Positions 1-7,094 of a stretch of DNA of 22,434 nt are shown piece after piece. The translations under genes were made by a program, and so were the position numbers. This stretch comes from Chloroflexota bacterium (GTDB taxonomy: Bacteria; Chloroflexota; Anaerolineae; Caldilineales; Caldilineaceae). Under the pieces are notes generated by a model that saw only the letters and a list, made by a program, of their open reading frames with translations, was not told the DNA's origin and ran no database searches. The stretch lies in contig JAGWYN010000058.1 in the NCBI GenBank assembly GCA_018969295.1, forward strand, positions 1-22,434, in the 5' to 3' direction. The number at the start of each line of letters is the position of its first letter. Within the stretch, counting starts at the first letter, position 1.

Positions 1-876
1 GTTGCCAGTGGCAACCATCCAAGCGGTGCTGGCCCGCGAAGGCCGCATGGGGCAACGCGAACGCAAGCTGAATATGGTGTTGACCGTCCTGCTGCTCATT
101 GTGCAGCATATCTACAGCAACCTGTCGCAGCGCGAAGCGATGCGCAAAGTGAGCAAAGGGTTGCGCTATGTCTGGCCGGACCCGGAGTATGTGATGGCAG
201 GGGCCAGTGCGTTGAGCTATCGGCGGTATCAACTGGGCGCACGCCCGTTGGCAGCGTTGTTTCATGAGATCTGCCGCCCGCTGGCCACGGCCGAAACGCC
301 GGGGGCATTTCTGTTTGGATTGCGCTTGATGGCGATCGACGGCACGGTGGAAGATGTGGCTGACACCCCGGCGAATGTGGCAGCCTTTGGACGGCATCAT
401 GCTATCCAGCCCACGACCTGGCCTGTGCTGACCATGAGCGCTGGGAAATCGAACTCGTAATCGATGAAATTGACACCCACCAACGCCTGGCGGGCCGCCC
501 CCTCCGCAGCCTGAAACTGGTCGGCGTGATCCAAGAACTGTATGCCTTGCTCATTGCCCATTACGTAATCCGTGCTTTGATGCACCAAGCCGCACTGCAC
601 CAGCAACTCGACCCTGACCGCCTCAGCTTCGTCCATGCGCTGGAAGTCGTCCGCGACGCCATCGCCGAGTTCCAGATGACGGCACGCCACCTCCTGGTTG
701 AACTCCTGCAGCGCTTGTGGCGTGATCTGGTCCGCTACCTGCTTCCCAAACGCCGCAATCGGACCAATCCACGCGTCGTCAAACGTAAAATGTCAAAGTT
801 CCACCTCAAACGGCCTGAACACGCTCGCTCCCCGCAGCCAACAATACCGTTTCGCGAGGCGGTAGCCCTTATTTGA
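1..876 (+). pseudogene. IS4-family transposase, internally deleted, 5' end outside window
   Basis: This is a DDE transposase of the IS4 family, which would catalyse cut-and-paste movement of its element. The first frame (from before base 1 to about 402) gives the N-terminal part, including the first catalytic Asp in the motif AIDGT (Asp codon 338-340). The sequence then jumps to the C-terminal part in another frame (about 403-876), with the third-acid region DHERWEIE and the family tail DEIDTHQRL. The whole middle, including the second catalytic Asp, is missing, and the two parts are out of frame, so the gene is dead. In the right-end copy the first residue of the Y-x2-R-x3-E signature is Tyr; here it is Asp (base 430 is g instead of t). 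The start lies upstream of the window. The family call is confident; the exact element is not identified. Confidence 0.85.
399..490 (+). repeat. 92-bp direct repeat, left copy (IS4 C-terminal region)
   Basis: Bases 399-490 match 22343-22434 in the same orientation with one difference (g430 versus t22374). The repeat is part of the IS4 transposase coding sequence. The right match stops only because the window ends, so the true repeat is probably longer. The left boundary of the match coincides with the deletion junction of this copy. Confidence 0.9.
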
Positions 877-888
877 AAGGTCTTGGGG

Positions 889-1294
889 CTAGTCTACTGT
901 TCTGACCAGACCGCTATCAATAATTGTGGAATCGGTCGTAAGCAGAGGCAGACCAAGTGCCAGGGCTGTGGCCGCGATGATGCGGTCAGATAACTCAGGC
1001 ACAGCAGCCGGACCAAAGGCGCGTAACGCCTTGACTACCGCAAGGTCCAGCGGTGTCACATAGAAATTGGCGTCTGGCTGCTCGGATAGCTCAAACAGCT
1101 GGGCAAGCACATCATCTTTCACCTTTTGCCGTTGCAGCAGAAACACTGCCTCAACCAGGACGATGCTGGGTACGATCACTTGCGCGCGGCCATCCTCAGC
1201 GGCGTCAAGCACACGCTGGACGCCGCTGAGGCAGCCGCCGATCCTCACTCAAATGCCACAGCAGACACTGCGTATCAGTTACATATTGTTTCAT
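889..1294 (-). pseudogene. VapC-type PIN-domain toxin, frameshifted
   Basis: PIN-domain ribonuclease toxin of a VapBC-like module. Reading from ATG at 1294 gives MKQYVTDTQCLLWHLSEDRR, with the first conserved Asp (VTDT). The reading frame is then lost near 1230-1250, and the rest of the protein continues in the -1 frame. That part has the remaining acidic residues of a PIN domain: VLVEAVF, ELSDRIIAATA and LLTTDS. The start codon overlaps the stop of the antitoxin gene as ATGA, the usual coupling in these modules. A single-base change in a run near 1235 would explain the break; a sequencing or assembly error cannot be excluded. If translated only from an internal GTG (1248), the product would lack the first catalytic Asp. 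Confidence 0.8.
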
Positions 1295-1545
1295 GCCTCG
1301 GTCTGCTCAACTTTGCGCCATAGGTCGCGTCGCACTTCGGAAAGCATGTCCGGTGTTATCTCGTAACCGGCGAGGATACCCCGGAGATGAATGTGACGCA
1401 TGCCGTTGCGCGCCTCGGCTTCTGGCGTGTTTTGCGTCTTGAAGCGCAGGAATTCGATGAAATTGTCAAGTTCGAACAACTCCTCACTCGGTAAGGTGCG
1501 GATTTTCTCGAAGATCTGTTGGACGCTAATCGCGGGACTGACCAT
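1291..1545 (-). CDS. VapB-like antitoxin (DUF2281-like)
   Basis: A small protein of 84 residues expected to bind and neutralise the PIN toxin encoded directly downstream. The N-terminal half has the pattern LPSEELFELDNFIEFLRFK, which resembles DUF2281-type antitoxins. The C-terminal half (LRGILAGYEITPDMLSE) resembles the toxin-binding tail of such antitoxins. The ATG at 1545 was chosen because an excellent ribosome site (AGGAGGG) lies just upstream; the longer reading from 1569 would run through that site. The gene ends in an ATGA overlap with the toxin start, so the two are co-translated. Since the toxin is frameshifted, this is probably an intact antitoxin beside a dead toxin. Confidence 0.75.
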   Translation of the reverse strand: MVSPAISVQQIFEKIRTLPSEELFELDNFIEFLRFKTQNTPEAEARNGMRHIHLRGILAGYEITPDMLSEVRRDLWRKVEQTEA

Positions 1546-1733
1546 GCTCCCTCCTCTTTCCATGAGCAAGCCGTTGCAGTTGAGATCGATTTCACGCGCA
1601 TATCAGCCTGCCACGCATTATACACCGTAAAGCTGGGATCACTATGCCGTTTGTTGCCGCGTCGCAGGTGGTACTCGCGGTCTTGGGTGCGCCAGGCTTG
1701 CCCCCAGGAGTAGACTGACGCCGAAGAGTCCAC

Positions 1734-2045
1734 TTATGCCCTTGCATCCAGCTGATGCTTCTCCTTGAGGATTTCGCCGCGAATGTCACGGCCCGTTTCG
1801 ATCAGTTCCTCAAGCGTATAGGATTTGCCCTCAACCTCTTGCTGTTCCTGCAAGATCGACTTCATCTCGATCAGCAGACGGCGCAAGCGGACGACCTTTT
1901 GGTTCTCCAGCGTGGTAATGAGAATGCCATCCTGGGTGCGCACAAAGGCCACCTGGTCGCCCGGCTCGATCCCAAATTCGGCGCGCAAGTCGGACGGGAT
2001 GGTGATCTGTCCTCGTTTTTGCACGGTGGATAGTTGTGTTGTCAT
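1734..2045 (-). CDS. AbrB/SpoVT-family (MazE/VapB-like) antitoxin, orphan
   Basis: A protein of 103 residues with an N-terminal swapped-hairpin AbrB DNA-binding domain: LSTVQKRGQITIPSDLRAEF followed by GIEPGDQVAFV and a short basic hydrophobic strand. The remainder is helical and charged, a likely toxin-binding tail. ATG at 2045 is preferred over the upstream start because AGGAGAAG precedes it at good spacing. Such proteins are normally the first gene of a toxin-antitoxin pair and autoregulate it. Here the 188 bases downstream, before the next antitoxin, hold no recognisable toxin, so it appears orphaned. A solo role as a transcription factor is possible. Confidence 0.8.
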   Translation of the reverse strand: MTTQLSTVQKRGQITIPSDLRAEFGIEPGDQVAFVRTQDGILITTLENQKVVRLRRLLIEMKSILQEQQEVEGKSYTLEELIETGRDIRGEILKEKHQLDARA

Positions 2046-2131
2046 AGTTGATCTTCTCCTATTGTCATACAAAGTGCATGACAATCATACTAAATCTAGG
2101 ATCAACTGTCAATGACCTGCAGACTAGATCT

Positions 2132-2147
2132 CAGGGCAATCGCGTCT
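2132..2147 (+). repeat. Solitary insertion-sequence end (ISAs1-type terminal sequence)
   Basis: The 16-bp sequence cagggcaatcgcgtct is identical to the outer end of the ISAs1-type fragment at 21183-21198 and lies in the same orientation. The sequences inside the two ends differ, so this is probably the opposite (upstream) end of a copy whose body is gone. No ISAs1 transposase sequence was recognised after it. Confidence 0.6.
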
Positions 2148-2164
2148 GAAATTTGACTGGGGAG

Positions 2165-2218
2165 TGATTCAGCGTAGGCTTTGCTAAAGAGACGTAAGCA
2201 GCAAAGGAGGCTGAATCA
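2165..2218 (+). promoter_or_regulatory. Leader hairpin enclosing a ribosome-binding site
   Basis: Arms tgattcagc (2165-2173) and gctgaatca (2210-2218) pair perfectly. Inside them ctttgc (2179-2184) pairs with gcaaag (2201-2206). The strong Shine-Dalgarno sequence (aaaggagg) sits at the inner edge of the 3' arm, and an ATG begins at the last base of the arm. The RNA would therefore hide both the ribosome site and the start codon. This is the geometry used by insertion sequences to block translation from read-through transcripts. The short frame it serves ends after 11 codons. Confidence 0.5.
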
Positions 2219-2865
2219 TGGCGGGCGACAGCGGCTGTGCCTGGTGGCTGTAGCAGCGTCGGCCCCGCCTAGAGGCTGACCTGGTGACACACGCGACCGC
2301 ACAGGCAACGAAGGTTGAGGACGAGCGCACAGCCAGGCTGCGCGCCGGCATGGGCAGCAACGTCGAATGGAGAGTGGAGAAACTATAAAACAGGCAATCT
2401 TGAGTGCGGCGCTCGTGTCGTCATTACGAAGCCGAAGCGCGCATCAACGCCGATGCCCAGCGGGACCTGGCGCCGCAGCGCGACGATGTCCAGCCAGCCC
2501 AACTGGCGCCGCCCCTGCCGGACGCAAGCGCCGACTCTAGCCTGGGCGAAGCACGGGAGCGGCCGCTGCCCGATTGGCTGGTCGAGGAGCCGGAGTTGCT
2601 GGCAGCGGTCCCGGCCCTCCCGGTCAGCCAGCGCAAGGGGTATGACTCCGATGAATGGTACACCCCGGCGTGGGTCATCGACGCCGCCAGGGCGGTGCTC
2701 GGTCAGATCGATCTGGACCCGGCCTCCTGCGCCCGTGCACAGGACGTGGTCAAGGCTGGCCACTACTGGGTGCGGAAAGATGATAGCTTGCAGCAGGATC
2801 AAGCCTACGTTGCGCGGCTGGATGCGTTCTTCCGGACGCAGGGGGGGCTTCAGTTGCCACCGTGA
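2218..2865 (+). pseudogene. Degraded phage-type DNA N6-adenine methyltransferase fragment
   Basis: The recognisable segment is around 2640-2800: DSDEWYTPAWVIDAARAVLG then IDLDPASCARAQDVVKAGHY. This is the N-terminal signature of phage-type (Dam-like) N6-adenine methyltransferases. The catalytic NPPY-type motif that should follow is absent: the frame ends at 2865 in unrelated sequence. Upstream in the same frame, in-frame stops at about 2251 and 2386 interrupt a charged helical stretch (including RRPRLEADLVTHATAQATK), which may be part of the same ancestral gene. A shorter open frame starts at 2404 (153 codons). The product cannot be an active methyltransferase. The family call is moderate; the boundaries are uncertain. 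Confidence 0.6.
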
Positions 2866-3257
2866 GCCGTGAGGACCGACGGCTCGGTATCGACCGCATC
2901 TTGCGCCGTAACGACGGTGAGCGTGGATGCTGCTTGGTGAGTGGTTTCTGGAAACCGCCCGCACCAAGATTTGCGTGACGCCTTTTGCCCGCTTGATGGC
3001 TGAATCAGCGGCGACGTGACGCAAGCGGACTTCGCCAGCAGTATCAAAAGTGCGCATGAACCATTTGATCACCGAAATCTACGTCTTTTCTTCTACAGTT
3101 GGTTTTCCCTCATTTTCTGCTTAGGCTGACCTTGGATTGCCAGATCCATTTTGCCTAGTAGTCCAATTTGACAAATCCAGAAGACTTCGTCCATAGTAAA
3201 CGTGAGGTGTAGATTTCACCCCTAAAAGGTGTTAACCCATGCACAAAAATCGACTCT
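2866..3257. other. Intergenic stretch, nothing recognised
   Basis: About 390 bases between the methyltransferase remnant and the next short ORF. Frames on both strands are short or mirror other sequence, and none gives a domain I recognise. A TTGACA hexamer near 3165 lacks a convincing -10 partner. This is probably decayed mobile-element DNA. Confidence 0.4.
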
Positions 3258-3473
3258 TTGGTGCTCACGGGCGGCGTGAGCGGCGCGGCAGAAGGCGGGT
3301 TGGACGTGCCCCACGCCGAAACCCGGCAGAGCATCGACGCCCAGGCAGCCTGTGGCAAGATCCAGCCCATCTTCGACCGCGAGACCATCACCTGGCAGAT
3401 GACCGATCACTTCGGGATCAACTACCCTGCGTTGGGGCCGGAGCAGATCTGTTATGCACCGCAGGTGGAGTGA
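3258..3473 (+). CDS. Short hypothetical ORF, probable gene fragment
   Basis: An open frame of 71 codons starting at TTG and ending at 3473. The C-terminal half looks protein-like (IDAQAACGKIQPIFDRETIT, then a Trp/Tyr/Pro-rich stretch ending CYAPQVE), but I do not recognise a family. There is no good ribosome site at the first codon. It could be the 3' end of a gene whose upstream part was lost in the eroded left flank. It ends 65 bases before the kinase gene and shows no sign of being part of that unit. Confidence 0.3.
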   Translation: MVLTGGVSGAAEGGLDVPHAETRQSIDAQAACGKIQPIFDRETITWQMTDHFGINYPALGPEQICYAPQVE

Positions 3474-3538
3474 GCGATGACTGGGTGGCGCCCTCGCCGC
3501 GGATGATGGTTTGACCCTGGCTTGAGGAGGCTTGTGTC

Positions 3539-5743
3539 ATGTGGCAGCTACGGCGGGTACTGGCCGACGGCAGGTCAGAGCACTATGCCAGCGAGCTTTT
3601 CGAGTCGAGTTCGCGCACCCTCATCGTGATTTTTGCTGTGCTCTATCTCGGCTGGCACTTCTTCGCAGCTGCGACCTGGCCCGCCAGCGTTGGGCGACAG
3701 ATGTGGTTGCCCACTGCGCTTTTTGTGCCCCTCGCTGGTGCGGCCTATCTCCTCGTTGCACGTCATTTCCTGGTTGCCCAGCTGGTCTGGCTGGCGTGTC
3801 TCCTGGTGACCATCGCCGTGACGATGATCACCTTTGGTCTTGCGGAGCTGACCATCTTCTTCGCGCTGCTGCCGCTGATGGCGATTCTGACCATTGGCTG
3901 GCCTGCGGCGGTGGTCACGGAGCTTGCTGTGGCGTTGGTGCTGGCATGGCTGATCAAGGCCGGCACGATTGGCGCGCTGACGGGCAGCATGAGCCTGACG
4001 GTGCTCGTGAGTGGCGTCTTGCTGGGCATCGTGGGCTGGATTACCGTGCGGACGCTGTTCACTGCCCTGCAGTGGGCGCTCAGCAGCTGGGAAGTGGCGC
4101 AGAGCACGGCGCGCAGCGCGCGCGAACACCGTGCCGGGCTGCTTGAGTTGAACATCCAGCTCGATCGCGCCAATCATCAACTAGACAAGGCAAATGCAGC
4201 CCTGACCGCGGCATGGCGGGTGGCGGATGAAGCCGAGCGGTTCAAGACGGAATTCATCACCAATATCAGCCACGAAATGCGGACGCCGCTCAACCTGATC
4301 ATCGGCTTCAGCCAGATGATGGTGACGTCGCCGGAAAGTTATGGTGGCAAACCGCTGCCCAGTGGCTATCGCAGCGACCTGCACACGGTCTATCGGAGTG
4401 CGCAACACCTGCTGGCGCTCGTAGATGACGTGATCGACCTGACCCGTATCGATGCTGGCAAGATCCCGCTGGTGCGCTATGAGATCGAGCTTGGCACGCT
4501 GGTGCAGGAAACAGCCGAGATCGTGCGCAAATACATCGCGGCGAAGGGGTTGGAATTGCGGCTTGAGGTCGCCCCTGGCCTGCCAACTGTCTGGGTGGAT
4601 CGCCAGCGTATCCGGCAGGTGCTGCTGAACCTGCTGACCAATGGGGCCCGCCACACGCGCCAAGGCGGGATCACAGTCACCATTGTGCGCCAGGATGGGG
4701 AGCTTTGTGTCCAGGTCCGCGACACTGGCCCCGGGATCGCGCCCGAAAATCAGAAGTGGATCTTCACACAATTTCATACGACCGAACAGCCAAGTCCTGA
4801 ATGGCACAGTGGGAGCGGCCTGGGGCTGCCCATCAGCAAGCAGTTGGTAGCCCTGCATGGCGGCAGGATGGGGCTGGAGAGCGCACTGGGCGAGGGCAGT
4901 TGTTTTTGGTTTACCTTGCCACTAGAGCAAAAACAGGATGGGACCGAACTGACCGCGATCCTCGGGCGCGAACAGCCGCTGGCGCAGGCCAGTGGGCGAC
5001 GGTCCGTCGTACTGGTCAACGCAAACCCTGGTCAAACCACACCTTTGCTCCGGCGCTACTTGGAGGATATCGAGGTGATCGCGACGTCGAGCTGGGGCGA
5101 AGCCAGCGAGTTTGTTGCCGAGATCGGGCCGGTTGCCTTGCTCTGCGATCAAGATCCACCTGACGACTTCCCGGCTGGCAAGGCGCCGTTGATCCGCTGC
5201 CCGCTGCCCAGCACCAGCGCAACCGGGGGCATTCAGGGCGTCAAGGCGTTCTTGCGCAAGCCGGTCGATCGGCTCGAATTGCTTGCCGCCGTAGACAAAG
5301 CCGCGCCGGATCTCCAGCATGTGCTGATTGTGGACAACGATCCGGCGGTCGTGCGCATGTTTCGCAGAATGCTGGTCGGGCGGGTCTTGCCACGCGATTG
5401 TCATGAAGCATGCGATGGGACGGAAGCGCTGCGGTTCATGCAGACAACGAAGCCTGACCTGGTGATTCTGGATTTGATCATGCCGGCTCTGGACGGCTAT
5501 GGTGTGCTGAAACAGATGGCACAGGAGCCGACGCTGGCCGACATCCCCGTGATTGTTGCCTCGGCCGTGGGACTGGATGGGTATGACCTGAAGGTGATGG
5601 GACCCATCCGGATTGAGCAGATGGAGGGCATTGAACTTGGTGCGGTGATTCAGATCCTCCAGGCTACCCTGGATGCCCTCTCGCCGGGCTGGGCGCAGCC
5701 TCGATCCAGCGGGCAAGCGTCGCGTGCAGCGCTTCTGGCGTGA
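3539..5743 (+). CDS. Membrane hybrid histidine kinase with two receiver-like domains
   Basis: A sensor kinase of 734 residues. About six hydrophobic segments fill residues 27-172 with little periplasmic sequence, so it probably senses a membrane or intracellular cue. A coiled coil (about 180-235) leads into the HisKA motif NISHEMRTPLNLIIGFSQMM, with phospho-accepting His245. The ATPase domain has N-box Asn364/Asn368, G1 DTGPGIAP (Asp395) and G2 GSGLGLP (from Gly425). A first receiver-like domain (about 485-595) has VNANP where an acidic pair is expected but keeps a Lys-Pro (LRKPVD). A second (about 596-715) has Asp599, Asp601 and phospho-acceptor Asp645 (VILDLIMPALDGY) but no clear Lys-Pro. 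The start at 3539 follows GAGGAGG. The 3' end overlaps the convergent regulator gene by 80 bp. The likely partner is that regulator. Confidence 0.9.
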   Translation: MWQLRRVLADGRSEHYASELFESSSRTLIVIFAVLYLGWHFFAAATWPASVGRQMWLPTALFVPLAGAAYLLVARHFLVAQLVWLACLLVTIAVTMITFGLAELTIFFALLPLMAILTIGWPAAVVTELAVALVLAWLIKAGTIGALTGSMSLTVLVSGVLLGIVGWITVRTLFTALQWALSSWEVAQSTARSAREHRAGLLELNIQLDRANHQLDKANAALTAAWRVADEAERFKTEFITNISHEMRTPLNLIIGFSQMMVTSPESYGGKPLPSGYRSDLHTVYRSAQHLLALVDDVIDLTRIDAGKIPLVRYEIELGTLVQETAEIVRKYIAAKGLELRLEVAPGLPTVWVDRQRIRQVLLNLLTNGARHTRQGGITVTIVRQDGELCVQVRDTGPGIAPENQKWIFTQFHTTEQPSPEWHSGSGLGLPISKQLVALHGGRMGLESALGEGSCFWFTLPLEQKQDGTELTAILGREQPLAQASGRRSVVLVNANPGQTTPLLRRYLEDIEVIATSSWGEASEFVAEIGPVALLCDQDPPDDFPAGKAPLIRCPLPSTSATGGIQGVKAFLRKPVDRLELLAAVDKAAPDLQHVLIVDNDPAVVRMFRRMLVGRVLPRDCHEACDGTEALRFMQTTKPDLVILDLIMPALDGYGVLKQMAQEPTLADIPVIVASAVGLDGYDLKVMGPIRIEQMEGIELGAVIQILQATLDALSPGWAQPRSSGQASRAALLA

Positions 5744-6968
5744 GTGGCTTGGCAAGGTAGGCATCGGCGCCAAGCGCCATCGCGAGTTGTGGCTCCCGCA
5801 GGACGGAGCAGACGACAAACGGCACGCCAGCGGTATGGGGCGTCGATTTCACATAGGCCAGAAATTCCCAGCCATCTTCATCGGGCATCATTACATCCGA
5901 CACGATCACATCGACCGTATTTGTCAGCAGGAACTGTTTTGCCAGTGCCACCGTAGTTGCGCCGACGACCCGGCAACGGCTCCCTGCCAGGTAGCGGCTG
6001 ATGAGGCTGATGAACCCTTCGTTGTCGTCGACAACGAAGACAGTCACTGAGTTGGCTGGCTGCCAAAGGAGCTGGGCGTGCCAGTGACCCTGCGGGGACA
6101 TCGTGACCATGAGCGTGCCATTCATCGCGGCCATCAGTTGCTGTGCAACGGCCAGGCCGAAATCCTCACGCACCGGCGCTGTCGGCGCCGTGCTGCCAGG
6201 TGAGGCCGCACGGGCCATCACCAACACGCCGATGCCGGTTTCTGTGTGCAGGCTGCTCAAGTCCACTTGCCCATACGGCACCAGGTCCAACGCATAGGTC
6301 AGGGCGCCAAGAATTGCCTGGCGCGCCATCACCCGGTCAGCGCGCTCCGCCATGAGTTCATGGCGGAGCGAATAACGAATCTCGATGTGCTTGACTTCGG
6401 CCAATGATTCGAGCAAAGGGCGCAGATTCAGCAAAACTTCGCCCAAGTCCACGGTCTGGGACTTGGATTGCCCGCGCAGCCGTTCCATTTCCGTGAAGGC
6501 TGCCTCGCGGCGCGAGCGCGGCCCGTCCGCCGCCGTTGCATCTGCGTTGGGAGGGCTGGCGGCGCCGTATTTTTGCCACAGGAGATCGACAATCGCGTCC
6601 ACCATGCGCGCCTGTTCCTTGAAGAACTGGCTGCGACTGATGGCAAGCTCCGTCATTGTATCGGCCGGGCTGAGCCCTTCGATGTAGCGCAGTTCGAGAA
6701 TGCGAAACGCACGCCAGGCGGAAGATCCCTGTTGCGCGGGGGAGAGCGGTCGCATGGCGTCAATGGAATTCAACAACACCTCGCGCAATTGTTGGCTGCG
6801 GTCGCGCTGGGTCGTGGTGCTGGTCACGAGCGCAGCCAGGGGATGGGACTGAAGGTACGGCACATCGTAGAGATGGTTCAGCGCACTGCGCACCCACTGG
6901 TTAAACTCGTCACGACGGGCTTGCGCGGCCTGAGCCGGCACCAACTGTGAGACAGATTCGAGACTCAT
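5664..6968 (-). CDS. Response regulator with N-terminal HTH-like region, ATPase-like middle and C-terminal receiver
   Basis: A protein of 434 residues from ATG 6968; the frame is open further to 7055, and ATG 7028 is an alternative, since neither has a clear ribosome site. The N-terminal third includes a sigma-region-4-like helix-turn-helix stretch (EGLSPADTMTELAISRSQFF), suggesting DNA binding. The middle resembles a worn HATPase domain (LGEVLLNLRPLLESLAEVK, later FGLAVAQQLMAAMNG) without an intact ATP-binding G1 box. The C-terminus is a complete receiver domain: VFVVDDNEG near residue 314, phospho-acceptor Asp358 (VSDVMMPDEDGW) and Lys407 (LAKPL). It is divergent from the binding-protein gene, with about 125 bases between starts, and convergent with the kinase. 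Control of the sugar-transport unit is an inference from position. Confidence 0.8.
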   Translation of the reverse strand: MSLESVSQLVPAQAAQARRDEFNQWVRSALNHLYDVPYLQSHPLAALVTSTTTQRDRSQQLREVLLNSIDAMRPLSPAQQGSSAWRAFRILELRYIEGLSPADTMTELAISRSQFFKEQARMVDAIVDLLWQKYGAASPPNADATAADGPRSRREAAFTEMERLRGQSKSQTVDLGEVLLNLRPLLESLAEVKHIEIRYSLRHELMAERADRVMARQAILGALTYALDLVPYGQVDLSSLHTETGIGVLVMARAASPGSTAPTAPVREDFGLAVAQQLMAAMNGTLMVTMSPQGHWHAQLLWQPANSVTVFVVDDNEGFISLISRYLAGSRCRVVGATTVALAKQFLLTNTVDVIVSDVMMPDEDGWEFLAYVKSTPHTAGVPFVVCSVLREPQLAMALGADAYLAKPLTPEALHATLARWIEAAPSPARGHPG

Positions 6969-7047
6969 AGGAGACTTTTTCAGTTGCTGCAGGTACAGGT
7001 AGATCGCTAAAATGGAACTGACTTTCATTGTAGCTGCTCGTAGATGT

Positions 7048-7073
7048 ACGTGCAAGCTGCCACGTGTTTTTTT
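7048..7073 (+). terminator. Terminator- or attenuator-like hairpin with T-tract in the transporter leader
   Basis: acgtg (7048-7052) pairs with cacgt (7061-7065), with a short inner extension, and is followed by seven T residues (7067-7073). It lies just upstream of the binding-protein ribosome site, so in the + direction it could act as a weak attenuator. The stem is short, and the call is tentative. Confidence 0.3.
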
Positions 7074-7094
7074 CGATTACCAACAGGAGAAGGT

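Noticed and set aside
890..1717. Inverted 8-mers (agtctact at 891, agtagact near 1709) as ends of a small element around the toxin-antitoxin genes
   Set aside because: Eight bases is too short to exceed chance, and no extension of the match was seen.
2383..3072. Long open frame on the minus strand (229 codons)
   Set aside because: It runs antisense to the methyltransferase-like fragment, gives low-complexity His/Arg/Gly-rich sequence and has no domain; it is a shadow of GC-rich coding DNA.
3160..3200. Promoter with TTGACA before the short ORF at 3258
   Set aside because: No -10 hexamer at normal spacing, and the ORF itself is weak.
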